64,000 nt of DNA from Amycolatopsis sp. DSM 110486 (GCF_019468465.1 NZ_CP080519.1:6689001-6753000), one strand, 5' to 3'; counted from the stretch's first letter, positions 15,382-26,400 are shown. Made by a program: numbers and translations. The notes: generated by a model not told the origin, from the letters alone.

Positions 15382-16961
15382 CCGCCGTGGCCTATTACTC
15401 GCCCGAGGACGAGGCCGCGATCGCCGAAGAGCACGAACGACTGGCAGAGCGGTCGCTGGTCGAGCCGGCGGGCGTGGCGGAGTTCTGTGACCAGCGGTTT
15501 GTGCGGCGCCCGCACACGAACCTCATCTCGCGGGAGATGGCGCGCATCGGGTGGGGCGAGTTCAACCGGCTCATCGTGATGGTGCCCCCGCAGACGGGGA
15601 AGACGACGCTGGCCGCGGTGTGGGGCAGCTTCTGGTGGCTGGCTCGCAACCCTGCGCATCGCCTGATCATCGGGTCGTACGGCAGCAACTTGGCGACGAG
15701 CCGCGGTAAGCAGGTCCGCAAGCTGGTGCACATTCACGGTTGGCGGTACAACCTCGCGGTCGAGTGGGGCTCCGGCACCGTCAACGATTGGCAGTTGGAG
15801 ACCGGGGGAGGTGTTCGGTCGGTCGGTGTCGGCTCCGGTGTGACCGGTAATCCGGCGGACTGCCTGGTCATCGACGACCCGCACAAATCCCGTGCCGAGG
15901 CCGAATCCTCGACCGTGCGCGAGGGTGTGTGGGACTGGTACTCCTCGGACCTTCAGTCCCGGTTGGCGCCGGGCGCTCCGGTCATCCTGATCATGACCCC
16001 GTGGCACCACGACGACCTTGCGCACCGGGTGATGAAGCAGGACGGCACCACCGACGAGGGCGGCGCGTGGCGGGTCGTGAAGCTGCCCGCGTTCGCCGGC
16101 GGCGGCGATCCGCTCGGCCGCGAGCCCGGCGAGCCGCTGAGCCACCCGAAGATCGCCGAGGATGACACCGAGGCGCTGCGCGCGTTCTGGGAAGGCCGTC
16201 GCCGGTCGATCTCGGCGCGTGACTGGGTGAGCCTCTACCTGTGCGACCCGAAGCCCACCACGACTGCGCTGGTATCGGAGACACTGCTTCAGGAGCGCAC
16301 TCACCGGCCGCCGCCGGCCGCTCCCCGCAAGTCGGCGGTCGCGATTGACCCGTCGGGCGGTGGCCGCGACGTCGCCGGTGTCGTTGGAGGGTTCCTCGGC
16401 GACGACGACCGGGTGTACATCACCCACGACGTCAGTTTGGTTGGCCCGTCCGCGCAGTGGGGGAAGGCCGCGGCCTATCTCGCGGCCGAGATCGACGCGG
16501 AGTTCATTGTGTTCGAGTCCAATTTCGGCGGGGATCAGGGCGAGGTGGTCATCAAGACGTCGTGGGAGACGGCCCAGCGGACGCATCCGAACGACGAGCG
16601 GTTCCAGCGGCTGATGCCTCAGATCAAGTCGGTGCGGGCGAAGAAGGGGAAGCTGTTGCGCGCGGAGCCGATCGCGCAGCAGTTCGTCGACGACCGGTTG
16701 CGGCTCGGCGCGCATCTGCCGGAGCTGTTCGACGAGTGGCACACGTGGCGGCCGACGGACATCGAGTCACCGGGCCGGATCGACGCGTCGGTGTACCTCG
16801 CCTACGAGCTGCTCGCGATGCGGAATCAGCCGTCGGTCGTGTCACCACATCCGGCGATGGCGAACGCGGCGGACCCCGCTTTGGCTTTGGCAAACAGGTT
16901 TTCCCGACCTGGCGGGCCGTTTCCGTTGGGGGGCAATAGGCCGTCGCGCCCGCTGGGGTGA
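15378..16961 (+). CDS. Terminase large subunit
   Basis: 527 residues, ATG start overlapping the small subunit. The ATPase domain has a Walker A-type VPPQTGKTTLAA and Walker B CLVIDDPHKS followed by a coupling segment; IIGSYGSNLATSRGKQVRKLV resembles motif II. The C-terminal nuclease domain starts at AIDPSGGGRD, with the second acidic strand FESNFGGDQ and a later basic/acidic stretch (RIDASVYLAYELL). It cuts and threads phage DNA into the prohead in the cytosol. The length fits the family. A mutation of a key residue is not evident. Confidence 0.9.
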   Translation: MTAVAYYSPEDEAAIAEEHERLAERSLVEPAGVAEFCDQRFVRRPHTNLISREMARIGWGEFNRLIVMVPPQTGKTTLAAVWGSFWWLARNPAHRLIIGSYGSNLATSRGKQVRKLVHIHGWRYNLAVEWGSGTVNDWQLETGGGVRSVGVGSGVTGNPADCLVIDDPHKSRAEAESSTVREGVWDWYSSDLQSRLAPGAPVILIMTPWHHDDLAHRVMKQDGTTDEGGAWRVVKLPAFAGGGDPLGREPGEPLSHPKIAEDDTEALRAFWEGRRRSISARDWVSLYLCDPKPTTTALVSETLLQERTHRPPPAAPRKSAVAIDPSGGGRDVAGVVGGFLGDDDRVYITHDVSLVGPSAQWGKAAAYLAAEIDAEFIVFESNFGGDQGEVVIKTSWETAQRTHPNDERFQRLMPQIKSVRAKKGKLLRAEPIAQQFVDDRLRLGAHLPELFDEWHTWRPTDIESPGRIDASVYLAYELLAMRNQPSVVSPHPAMANAADPALALANRFSRPGGPFPLGGNRPSRPLG

Positions 16962-17019
16962 GAAGGCCGCGCGTAAGATCATCGCCAGCCATCTGTATCG
17001 ATTCATGTGGGGGTTGGCC

Positions 17020-17355
17020 ATGAAGCTCGAAACCGCGATCCGTGCCGCAGGAGCCGCCGCGCGACTGACGCGTCTGGTCGCTTTGGACAGTCTCCTCGAC
17101 GTCCCTCGCTCCAAGGTCGAGATCTGGGCAAACACCCGCAAGCACGGGGAGAACTACTCCGCCGAGCAGGCCGAGAACGACCCGCACCCGATCGCGAAGC
17201 TCATCACCTGCACCTGGTGTTCCGGGTTCTGGGTGTCGGCCGCCGTCGCCGCCTCCGCGCACGCCTTCGGTGACCGTCGCATGTGGAAGGTCGCCGCAGA
17301 CGCCTTCGGACTTTCGTTCCTGGCATCCGTTCTGGTGAACCGAACCAACGACTGA
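17020..17355 (+). CDS. DUF1360-type small membrane protein
   Basis: 111 residues if the ATG at 17020 is used (GGGGG ribosome site; an in-frame ATG at 17005 would add five residues). Pattern RLTRLVALDSL, LITCTWCSGFWVSAAVAA and two hydrophobic helices is typical of DUF1360, found in many bacteria and actinophages, usually between terminase and portal. Role unknown. An unmatched TAAGAT box lies upstream near 16973. Confidence 0.7.
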   Translation: MKLETAIRAAGAAARLTRLVALDSLLDVPRSKVEIWANTRKHGENYSAEQAENDPHPIAKLITCTWCSGFWVSAAVAASAHAFGDRRMWKVAADAFGLSFLASVLVNRTND

Positions 17356-17379
17356 TCCGACCGGGCGAGGGGGTGAAGC

Positions 17380-19416
17380 GTGGCTCGCCAGAAGCCACCA
17401 GAGAACGCGTGGGCCAACGGCGAGCTTGACCGCGCTGCACGGGTAGCGTCCGAGATCAACGCCGACGCCGAGACGCAGGGACGCGTTACCGAGATGTGGC
17501 GCGACGCCGCGAACAAGGCGCTGATCTCGACCGCCGCGGCGTACCGCATCGGCGACCCCCCGACTGGACGGCTGATCAGGCCGAACAACGCCGAAGGCTG
17601 GGAATCCGAGTGCTGGCAGTACTACGACACCGTCGGTGAGCTGCACTACGTCGCGGGCCAGAACGGGCGCGCGGTCGCGCTCGCCCGCATGTTCATTGCT
17701 CAGTACGACGACGAAGGCATCCCCCGCGAAGTTGAGACCGGCAACGCTGCCGCCTTGTCGCGTGACCTCCTCGGCGGCGAGACCATGTCTTCCGAGTTGA
17801 AGTTCGCGCTCGGGGTACAGGGCATGATCGCCGGCCAGTCGTTGATCACCGTGTCCGACACCGACGGGTGGGCGGTGTACTCGGACCAGGACTTCAAGAT
17901 CGACAACGCCGAGCTGCGCCGCGCCGCATCCGGCGGTGGCAAGAAGGGCGTATCGCCGTACCTGGTCGACCGCGGCGGGGCACGCAAGGAACGCTTGCAG
18001 AACGGGACCCTGGTCATCCACATGTGGGACCGGCACCCCGGCCGCGCATGGCAAGTCGACTCCTCCACGCGCCCGGCAATGCCCTACCTGCGGGAGCTGT
18101 GCCGCCTCGACGAGTACGTCCAGTCCACGCTTCTGTCCCGCATCGCGTCGGCCGGAATCCTCCAGGTCCCGCAGGGAGCTTCAACCGCCGCGCCGCCCGG
18201 AATGGACGTCCCGGAGGGCATGGACCCGCTGATGCACGTCCTCGCCACCGTCGGGCAGGCCAACATCACCGACCCCGGCACCGCAGCCGCGGTGCTTCCG
18301 GTGCTGCTCACGATGCCGCCCGGGGAGGCGCTGCAACACCTCACGCTGGACTACCCCCTGACCGGGGTGATCAACGAGTTCCGCAACTTGAACCTCAAAC
18401 GGGTCGCGATGTCGATGGACCTCGCGCCCGAGGTCATGACCGGCTTCTCCGGGGTGAAGTACAGCAACGCCGAGTTCATCCAGGACGAATCGACCCGCAC
18501 CCACATCGTCCGCCGCGTCGCCGCGATCGCCTCTGCCCTGACCCGCGCCTACGTGGTCCCGGCCCTGGGCGAAGAGTTCCTGGTCCGATGGGACCTGGCG
18601 GAGCTCGAAGCCAAGCCGGACCGGTCGGAGAACGCGATCCAGCTCTACGACCGCGGCGAGATCGACGGCGACACCCTTCGCGAGGCGACCGGGCTCCGCG
18701 ACGGGCAGGCGCCCGAGGGTGACGAGCTGTTGCGCCAGATCGCGTACCGGGCGGTCACGGTCAACCCCGCGCTGCTGCCCGCGATGGCGGAGCTTCTCGG
18801 AGTCACGGTGCCCGACTCGGTCACGCAGATCACCGAGCAGCTGACCCACCCTGCCGGCCAGGCCGACGACGCCACGGATTCGCGTGAGCAGCCGGCCGGG
18901 ACGCACCCGGCCGACACCGGCGGCGCCGAGGCAGCGGCGCAGCGCACCGACAAGCGTCACGCCGACGCCCCACCGGTGCCCGACTTGCAGCCCCGGACGC
19001 CAACGGACAACAACGCCAAGACGCTCGCCCCACGCAAGCCACAGCCTCTCGTGTCCGATGCGCTCGTGGCGGCGTGCGACGTCGTGGTGTCCGGCGCGCT
19101 CGGCCGCGCGGGCGCGGCGTGGCGCAAACGCAAGCGGTCCCGCGTCAACGCCACCCGCAGCCTGGAGACCCAGGCGATCTACCTCGAACACCCCATCTGC
19201 GGCGACCGGAAGCAGCACGAGACGCCGCAGGAACACGCCATCGCCGCGTTCGGGGGGCGGTTCAGCGCCGTTCAGCGCATCGCCGCCCTGCACGACTGCA
19301 ACCCCGAATGCTTGCAAGCGACGCTGGTCAACTACACGGCCGAGCTGATCGTGGAACGCAAGCCGCACTGCACGAACCGGCTGACCGAAACGCTCGGGGA
19401 ATGCGTCCATGCCTGA
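17380..19416 (+). CDS. Portal protein
   Basis: 678 residues, GTG start with GAGGGG upstream. Belongs to the long SPP1-type portal group by size, position and motifs: N-terminal helical region (about 1-120), the wing/stem centre around residues 150-380 (LICRLDEYVQSTLLSRI-type segment, VLATVGQANITDPGT, MSMDLAPEVMTGFSG) and a Cys/Pro-rich C-terminal part. It forms the dodecameric DNA gate at one vertex. Residues 500-560 (Ala/Asp-rich) probably form a flexible crown. Overlaps the MuF-like head gene by 8 bases. Confidence 0.85.
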   Translation: MARQKPPENAWANGELDRAARVASEINADAETQGRVTEMWRDAANKALISTAAAYRIGDPPTGRLIRPNNAEGWESECWQYYDTVGELHYVAGQNGRAVALARMFIAQYDDEGIPREVETGNAAALSRDLLGGETMSSELKFALGVQGMIAGQSLITVSDTDGWAVYSDQDFKIDNAELRRAASGGGKKGVSPYLVDRGGARKERLQNGTLVIHMWDRHPGRAWQVDSSTRPAMPYLRELCRLDEYVQSTLLSRIASAGILQVPQGASTAAPPGMDVPEGMDPLMHVLATVGQANITDPGTAAAVLPVLLTMPPGEALQHLTLDYPLTGVINEFRNLNLKRVAMSMDLAPEVMTGFSGVKYSNAEFIQDESTRTHIVRRVAAIASALTRAYVVPALGEEFLVRWDLAELEAKPDRSENAIQLYDRGEIDGDTLREATGLRDGQAPEGDELLRQIAYRAVTVNPALLPAMAELLGVTVPDSVTQITEQLTHPAGQADDATDSREQPAGTHPADTGGAEAAAQRTDKRHADAPPVPDLQPRTPTDNNAKTLAPRKPQPLVSDALVAACDVVVSGALGRAGAAWRKRKRSRVNATRSLETQAIYLEHPICGDRKQHETPQEHAIAAFGGRFSAVQRIAALHDCNPECLQATLVNYTAELIVERKPHCTNRLTETLGECVHA

Positions 19417-22400
19417 CCCCGACGACCTTCAGCGCCTCCACGCCCGCAACGAAGCCGCCATCGCGAAGCTCGAGAAGCAGATCGCCGATGTGGTCCGGCG
19501 CGCGGTCACCGCGATGCTCCGCGCAGCCACGGCCGCGGTCAACGGAGCGGCCGGCAACCCGAACGCCGACGATGTCCGGGCCGCGGCGCGCAGCGCATGG
19601 GAACGCGCGCTCGCGAAGGTCATCACCTGGTTGACCGGTGCGGTGAAGCGGCTCGCGATCGACCGGCTTGGGAACCTGCCCCGCGAGGACGACAAGCCGC
19701 AGTGGCGCACGGTCGCCATGTCCCGGCGCCGCCAGGTGCGGGAGATGGCGCAGGAGTACACCCGCGACGCCTCCAACCGGCTGAAGAACGTGCCGGACAA
19801 CGTGTGGGACGTCGTGAAGCACGAGCTCGACGCCGGGTACAGGCTGAACGAGTCTCCGGCCGACCTGCGGGACCGGGTCGCCGGCGCGCTCGGGATCGAT
19901 CGGTGGGCGCCGCGCGCGTCGGTGATCGCCCGGACCGAAACCACCGCGTCGTGGAACGCGGCCCAGGACGCTTCGATCAGCATCGCCGAGCACGAGCTGG
20001 GGGAGCCGTTGCAGCGGATGTGGCTGGCCACAATGGACGACCGCACCCGCGAATCCCACCGCGCCGCCCACCGCCAGACCGTCAAATCGGGGGAGCGGTT
20101 CACCGTCGGCGGCGCGCATCTGCGCTACCCGGGAGACCCGACTGGTCCCGCAGAAGAGGTCATCTCGTGCCGCTGCACCGTGGTCCCGGTGTTCGCCGAC
20201 CAGCCCGTGGACATCTCGGATCACCTGATCGAACAGGAGCGTCAAGCGATGGAACGCGAGTTCCGCGGCGACACGCAGACCGCGTCCGCCGACACCACCG
20301 ACATGGATGCGCTGGTCGCGCTGACGCGGCTCCCTGCCCAGTTGGTGCGCTATTGGACCAAGGGGGAGGGCGCCGCCAAGATCCGCTGGGGCGAGCCCAA
20401 GGACTTCTACCGGTGCGAACGCCAGCTCCGGAAGTACGTGAAGAAGCCCAACGAACTCGCCGGGCTGTGCGCGAATCTGCACAAGATCGCTCTCGGCGTG
20501 TCTCCAGGGCAGGAGGACAAAGGAAGGACCGCCGACGTGGGATGCCCGTGCGAGACGACCGAGGACGACGCCGCCGAGATCGTTGCGGCGGTCATCGGCG
20601 ATGATCTGCCGCTCGCTGCCCGAGACCACCCGTGGGACCCGGAGGCCGCGGCGCAGCGTGTGGCCGACTGGGCAGCAGGAGACGCCGAGCAGGAGAACCG
20701 GGGCTACTTCAGGCGCGACGGCGACGAGCCGGCCGTCGGATACGCCGACGTCGTCGATGGCGATCTCGTCGCGGTTCCGGAGGCCGTGTTCGCCGCCGCG
20801 GACGCCCTGCACGCGGTCGAGGGAGACGACGCCGCGGCTCTGCGGGAACGCCTGACGGCCTGGTACGCGAAGATGGCGCGCGAGTTCGGCGACGACTCCA
20901 TGGAGCCGCCGTGGAACCGTGCGAGCCACACCGCGGCCTTCAACGTCGGCAGTGACCCGGCCAGCGGTGACCAGCCGGCCCAGACCGACACTGTGGACAG
21001 CCCGGACGCGAGCGACGACCCCGCCGGCGACTCGATGAACAAGGCGCGCCAAGGAGCGATGGTCGCGCTCGTGCCCTCGGAGCAGGACGCGGCCCGGCTC
21101 GCGGTCGACGGCGGGATCCCCGCCGACGAGCTGCACGTGACGCTGGCGTTTCTGGGCGACGGCGCCGACTGGTCCGACGAGGAACGTCAGGCGGTCGCGC
21201 AGATCGTGCAGCAGATCGCATCGCAGGCCCAGCCGGTCGATGCGAACGCGTGGGCGCCGTCGGCGTTCAACCCGACCGGCGACTCCCCGTGCGTCACGTA
21301 CCTGATCGGCGACAACAGCGGCGGCCTGGTCGACCTCCACGACGCCGTCATGGACGCCCTCGCCGGCGCGAACATGGCCCTGCCTGAGCAGCACTCGCCG
21401 TGGATCCCGCACGTGACGGCCGCCTACGACAGCAGCGACACCAGCGCCCTGGACCAGACCGGGCCGATGACGCTCGACCGGCTCCGCGTCTCCTTCACCA
21501 GCGACACCGCGGACTACCCCCTTGGCGGGGCCGCAACCGACACGACCGATCCCGCTGAGAACGAGGACAGCACGATGGACGACACCAACACCCCAGTGAC
21601 CACGGCATCCGCCGACGCCGATGCCGAGGCGGTGACCGCCGCCGTCGCGGTGGCCGAACCAGACACCGACACCGCTGAGAAGCCCGACACCGAGACCGAA
21701 AACGACGCCGAGACAGAAGGCAACACCGCGCCGCCCGTGGACCCGGACGTGGCCGCCGAAGCGACCGCCTACCTGCGCGCGAAGGCGACCGACCGAGAAG
21801 CCGGCCCGCAGACCACGCTCGCCGCGGCGGCCGAAGCCGCGAACATCATCTCGAGCGCGATCGCCAACGCCCCCGAACGGCCGGACCTGTCGGTGTTCGA
21901 CAAGCGGAACCTGACCAAGCCGACTCCGATCACCGTCACCCCCGACGGGCAGCTGTACGGCAACATCGCCCTGTGGGCGTCGTGCCACCGGGGCATCGGC
22001 GGCGAATGTGTCCGCCCGCCGCGGTCCCGCATCGACTACGCCGCCTTCCACCAGTACGACCACGCGGTTTCGGCAAGCACGGACGGCGCCAACCCGGGCG
22101 TCGTGAAGGTCGGATACCTGCTGGCCGGCTGCGACCACGCCCCGATCGACGTCAGCGAGGACCAGGCCCGCGACTACCACGAGAAGGCCTGCACTCGCGT
22201 CGCTGCCGTGCGCGCCTACGAGGATGACCACGGCATCCAGGTCGCCGGGCACCTCATGCCGGGTGTCACGGAGCAGCAGGTGGCCGATCTGCGGCACATC
22301 TCCGGCGAGTGGCGGACGGTGTCGCTGGAGCTGATGGCCGCGGTCGGCGTCGACGACCCCGGTTACCCCGTCGCCCCGCTCGACGCCACCAACGTCGCCG

Positions 22401-22660
22401 TGACCGCCTCCGCCGACGTCGAGGTGTACTCCGAGGGCGAGTCACGGGCGCTGGCGCTCGTGGCGCACATCCCGCTGGTCGACGAGAACGGTGCGCGCTC
22501 GCTCGACGTCAAGGCCACGGCGAAGGAACTGTTTGCCGAGTTGAAAGCGGAAATGGCGGCGGACAAAAACCGTTCCGACGCGATCGCGGCCGTGACGGCT
22601 GCGAAGCGTGACGCATTCGTGCGCAAGGTTCGCCGGTACAAGGAAGTTCGAACCGGATAA
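19409..22660 (+). CDS. MuF-type head protein fused to a 2H phosphoesterase
   Basis: 1083 residues, ATG. Residues about 60-270 are the MuF/SPP1 gp7 minor head domain (RDRVAGALGIDRWAPRASVIARTETTASWN, DDRTRESHRAAH, EEVISCRCTVVPVF). Residues 315-365 (YWTKGEGAAKIRWGEPKDF, LCANLHKIALG) are the conserved block that often follows it in actinophages. Residues 545-690 carry two HxT motifs, HVTLAFLG and HVTAAY, the signature of 2H phosphoesterases/2'-5' RNA ligases. The last 250 residues (PGVTEQQVADLRHISGEWRTVSLE) resemble a prohead protease-like C-terminus. I read it as an ejected or capsid-bound polyprotein; the enzymatic role is inferred. Confidence 0.75.
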   Translation: MPDPDDLQRLHARNEAAIAKLEKQIADVVRRAVTAMLRAATAAVNGAAGNPNADDVRAAARSAWERALAKVITWLTGAVKRLAIDRLGNLPREDDKPQWRTVAMSRRRQVREMAQEYTRDASNRLKNVPDNVWDVVKHELDAGYRLNESPADLRDRVAGALGIDRWAPRASVIARTETTASWNAAQDASISIAEHELGEPLQRMWLATMDDRTRESHRAAHRQTVKSGERFTVGGAHLRYPGDPTGPAEEVISCRCTVVPVFADQPVDISDHLIEQERQAMEREFRGDTQTASADTTDMDALVALTRLPAQLVRYWTKGEGAAKIRWGEPKDFYRCERQLRKYVKKPNELAGLCANLHKIALGVSPGQEDKGRTADVGCPCETTEDDAAEIVAAVIGDDLPLAARDHPWDPEAAAQRVADWAAGDAEQENRGYFRRDGDEPAVGYADVVDGDLVAVPEAVFAAADALHAVEGDDAAALRERLTAWYAKMAREFGDDSMEPPWNRASHTAAFNVGSDPASGDQPAQTDTVDSPDASDDPAGDSMNKARQGAMVALVPSEQDAARLAVDGGIPADELHVTLAFLGDGADWSDEERQAVAQIVQQIASQAQPVDANAWAPSAFNPTGDSPCVTYLIGDNSGGLVDLHDAVMDALAGANMALPEQHSPWIPHVTAAYDSSDTSALDQTGPMTLDRLRVSFTSDTADYPLGGAATDTTDPAENEDSTMDDTNTPVTTASADADAEAVTAAVAVAEPDTDTAEKPDTETENDAETEGNTAPPVDPDVAAEATAYLRAKATDREAGPQTTLAAAAEAANIISSAIANAPERPDLSVFDKRNLTKPTPITVTPDGQLYGNIALWASCHRGIGGECVRPPRSRIDYAAFHQYDHAVSASTDGANPGVVKVGYLLAGCDHAPIDVSEDQARDYHEKACTRVAAVRAYEDDHGIQVAGHLMPGVTEQQVADLRHISGEWRTVSLELMAAVGVDDPGYPVAPLDATNVAVTASADVEVYSEGESRALALVAHIPLVDENGARSLDVKATAKELFAELKAEMAADKNRSDAIAAVTAAKRDAFVRKVRRYKEVRTG

Positions 22661-22715
22661 ATCCGGGGTATCTACCCTGGGGGTGTGGGGGAGCCATGAT
22701 TTCGAGGGATGAACG

Positions 22716-22979
22716 ATGTTGGATGACCTGATTGAAAAGGCGAAAGACGCCTACAAGAAGGGTCTGCTCTGGCTGGTGAAGAAGACCGCAGGGGACATTC
22801 TGCCAGCCAAGCCTGACCTGCCGGACGTGCACGTGCCGAAGCTGCCGCACGTCGAGCCGCCCAAGGTGAACGTGCCGCACCCGCACCTGCCGAAGGCGCC
22901 GGACGTGCACCTGCCGCACGTGCCCAGCCCGGGACACGACCGGCACAACCCGTTGCCGGGTAAGGATGAGAGGAACTAA
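22716..22979 (+). CDS. Small Pro/His/Val-repeat phage protein
   Basis: 87 residues, ATG start. A helical N-terminus (DDLIEKAKDAYKKGLLWLVKK) leads into repeated short units of the type LPDVHVPKLPHVEPPKV (five or six VPxP/PHV steps), then a basic tail. Pro-rich repeats with His suggest an extended, perhaps metal-binding, linker protein. Possibly scaffold or minor head. No homologue recognised. Confidence 0.5.
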   Translation: MLDDLIEKAKDAYKKGLLWLVKKTAGDILPAKPDLPDVHVPKLPHVEPPKVNVPHPHLPKAPDVHLPHVPSPGHDRHNPLPGKDERN

Positions 22980-22982
22980 GCA

Positions 22983-23201
22983 GTGGGATGCAACTGCGGT
23001 GGCCGCAAGAAGGCCGCGCCCGCCACGACGGCCGGCGCCGCCGCCGCCAGCACCGGCGCCAGCGATGACCCGTACTTCGAGGTCAAGCGCGGCGGCGTCG
23101 TGCGCTACCGCTCCAAGAGCCAGACGGACGCCGACACCAAGGCTCGGCTCATGAAGGCCGAACTGTGGAACGGTGGCCGGGTGGTCTCCAGCTACGCCTG
23201 A
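22983..23201 (+). CDS. Small phage protein beginning MGCNCGGRKKA
   Basis: 72 residues from a GTG start four bases after the previous gene, so probably coupled to it. The N-terminal MGCNCGGRKKA motif is shared by a family of very small actinophage and prophage proteins encoded next to capsid genes, of unknown role. The middle is an Ala/Thr linker and the C-terminal half a compact beta-rich segment (YFEVKRGGVVRYRSKSQ). A very strong terminator begins 12 bases after its stop. Confidence 0.55.
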   Translation: MGCNCGGRKKAAPATTAGAAAASTGASDDPYFEVKRGGVVRYRSKSQTDADTKARLMKAELWNGGRVVSSYA

Positions 23202-23212
23202 TCGAAAACGCC

Positions 23213-23259
23213 GCATACAGCCCGGTTGCGCATTCCCGCGCAACCGGGCTGTATGCTTT
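23213..23259 (+). terminator. Strong terminator before the capsid gene
   Basis: A perfect 19-base-pair stem (23213-23231 with 23238-23256) with a 6-base loop, followed by TTTC. The core contains GGTTGCGC/GCGCAACC, the same core as the palindromes at 3485 and 11149. The next gene starts at 23426, leaving a 170-base leader that may hold its own promoter. Confidence 0.85.
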
Positions 23260-23425
23260 CCGCAGTCTTCCAGCAACCCTGATGGTCGCAGGTCAAGACA
23301 GCGCTGCTGGACTCTCTATGGAGCCGGGCGCACAGCAAGAAGTGTTGTTGTTCTTGCGTGCCCAGGCTCCTATTTGCCCTCGTGAAACTCGGGTTTGGGT
23401 ACGCGCCCCGACGTGTGAGGGAAAA

Positions 23426-26400
23426 ATGCCCCCCGAGATTCCAGAGAATCTCAGCGCGCTCACACGTGACCAGCTGGTCGCACTCGAAGACCAGCTCCTG
23501 TCACGGTTCGAGCAGCTGACGAAGCAAGACCCGACGCCGGAGATCAACGCCGAGATGGCGAAGATCGCCGAGTCGCTCCCGCAGGTTGGCACCATCATCC
23601 AGGAAGGCGACGACGCCCAGGCCCAACGTGCCTCGTCGATCAACGCTTTCGAGGATGCCCAGCGGCGCCGCGCCGAAGTGCAGCAGCGGCAGACCGAGCA
23701 GGCCCAGCAGGCACCGGTCATCGAGACCGACACCGCCCAGGGCGAACCGCAGGTCGCTGCCGACATCACCACCGCACCCGACGCCTCCGCCGTGGTCGAA
23801 CCGGCCATGCCTCAGACGCCCGCCGCTCCGGGCCAGGGATTCACACTGACCACGACCACACCCGGCCCGACAAGCGTCACCGTCGCCGCATCGGCTGACC
23901 GCCCGTCGGTCGCGCAGATCGCCGCCAACGCCCCGGCCCCGACCGCCCCGGCAGTCGCGCAGCGTGGCGAGTGGTACCGCGTCCTCACCGCTGGCGCGGA
24001 GATCTCCGGCCTCTCGGCCGGTGCCCGCTTCGGCTCCGGCTCCGAGGTCGCCGACGCCCTGATCCGCCGCACCGAGTCGATCGCCGTCGTCGAGGGCGAA
24101 CGGTCCGCGATGGTCGCCCGCGCGCACATCGAGGCATTCGACGCCCCGGTGACCCGTTCCGACTCGTCGGCCGCAGTGACGCGCCGCATGCTGGAGGCGG
24201 TCCGCCAGTACCAGGACAACCGCGAGCAGCCGCGCGACGTGCTCACCGCCGCCGGCGGATGGTGCGCCCCGTCGGAGACGATCTACGACCTGTGCGAGCC
24301 CGAGGTCGCTGACCAGCTCGTCAGCCTCCCGGAGATCCCGATCACCCGCGGCGGTATCCAGTTCTTCCCGTCGCCGGACATGTCGGCGTTCGACCCGTTC
24401 ATCTGGGGCTTCTGCGAGCAGGAGCTGATGCGCGGCGTCGACAAGCCGTGCCCGGAAATCCCGTGCCCGGACCCGATCGAGGAACGCGCCTGCGTCGAAG
24501 GTGCCTGCATCCAGGCCGGCATCCTCATGGCCAAGGCCTTCCCGGAATGGGTCGAGCGGTTCGTCCGCGGTGTCCTCGTGGCACACGCGGTCCGGATCTC
24601 CGCCGTGACCCTGGCCCGCATGGAAGCCGGTTCGACGCCGGTCGTGTACAACCACGACCTGCTGGCCGGCTCCGGCTTCACCGCGGCCCTGCTCAACAGC
24701 ATCGAGTACCAGGTCGAAGACCTGCGCGGGGACTACTTCCTCGGGCAGAGCGACCGGCTGGTGATCATCCTGCCCCGGTGGGTGCGAGGGATCATCCGCG
24801 CCGACCTGGCCAACCGCACCGGTGTCGACCTGCTCAACGTCACCGACCAGTACATCGACGGCCTGTTCGCCGAGCGCGGCATCGCCCAGATCCAGTGGGT
24901 CAAGGGCTGGCAGACCGACCACGTCGGCGCCCCCGGCGTCTCCCAGGCATGGCCGTCCGACATCCGGTACCTGCTCTACCGCGATGGCTCGTGGGTCCGG
25001 GGTCTCGAGCCGGTCATCGAGCTGGACACCCTCTACGACTCGGTGACGATCAAGCGGAACAAGTTCACGCGCCTGTTCACGGAGCAGGCCATGCTCGTCG
25101 CGAACCTGTGCACCAACTCGCGCGTGGTGACGCTGCCGGTGTGCCCGAGCGGTGCGACGCACTGCGGCAACCCGATCGCATGCTTCACCGAGCTGCCTGC
25201 GGGAGGCTCAAACCCTCCTAAGCCCTCGCCTCCGGACGGAAACGGGGATGGCGAGGGCGAAGACGGTGGGGACGGCGACGGGCGGATTGACCCGCCGGCT
25301 GGTGACCCGAAGCCCGACTGCCCATACGCGCAGATCGCGGCCTTCAACGCGGCCGTGGGGGGTGTCGAGCTGTCGTCTGGCCCGTTCTGGCAGGCGACCG
25401 CCGACAACCCCCGCGTATCCGCGGCACACGCCGAAGCGAGCTTCGGCACCGCAGGTTTGGTGACATCGGAGGTTGACGTGACCGCCGGAATGGCGACGGC
25501 CGCGTGCAAGGACATGCGGCTGTCGTTCGCGGACGGGTTCTTCACGATCTCGGCCACGAGCATCGACGTCGACTGCACGCAGCAGGAGATGACGACCAGC
25601 CTCGTCGATCTCAAGATCGAGGTGGGCTGGCACGAGGTCGAGTTGCCGGCGAACCCGGCACCGAACACCACGGTCGACCTGACCTCGGGTGGGCAGGTCG
25701 TCGGGCGGGCGATCCTGAACTATCAGGACGCCATGAAGACCACGGCTGTTGTGGTCGAGTTCGACGACGACGTGGCGGGCTACCCGGTTGCCGGGCGGTT
25801 CGAGTTCGTCACCGCGTCGTGCTGCCCGGACAGCCCGCAGGGCCCGCATGACGGCGGTGGTGATGGAGAAGGCGAAGGGGAGTCCCCTGAGCCGGTCCCG
25901 CCGCACCCGACTCCGCGCCCTCCGGTTCCTGTGCCGCCCAAGCCGACGCCGCCGCCTCCGCCGGTTCCGGACCCTCCGGCCCCGACTCCGGAGCCGACCC
26001 CGGAGCCTCCGAAGCCGCCCAAGCCTGTTCCGCCGAAGCCGAAGCCCCCGAAGCCGAAGCCGCCGAAGCCCACGCCGAAGCCGCCGACCCCGGAGCCTGA
26101 CCCGGCACCGGTCGACTCGTGCTTGTCCGCGTTTGGCGTCCACGCCCAGATGAAGGTGCTGGGGAAGACGATCAACCTCGGGCCGACGTACGAGGCGACG
26201 CCGGACAACCCGCGCCAGGACGGTCCGCACATGGACATCCCGGACATCGGGACCGTGGGCAGCTGGCGCAACGAGGTCGACCCGAAGGCGGGTACGGCCG
26301 TCTCGACGTGCGACCTGATCGACTGGAACATCGGCGACGGGTTCATCAAGGTCAAGGCCGACTTCCTGAAGGCTCACTGTGGGCCGGACGGACGTAACGG

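Noticed and set aside
19328..22297. Minus-strand open frame of 989 codons opposite the MuF-like gene
   Set aside because: Low-complexity Arg/Val/Gly shadow without motifs; plus-strand MuF and 2H signatures are convincing.
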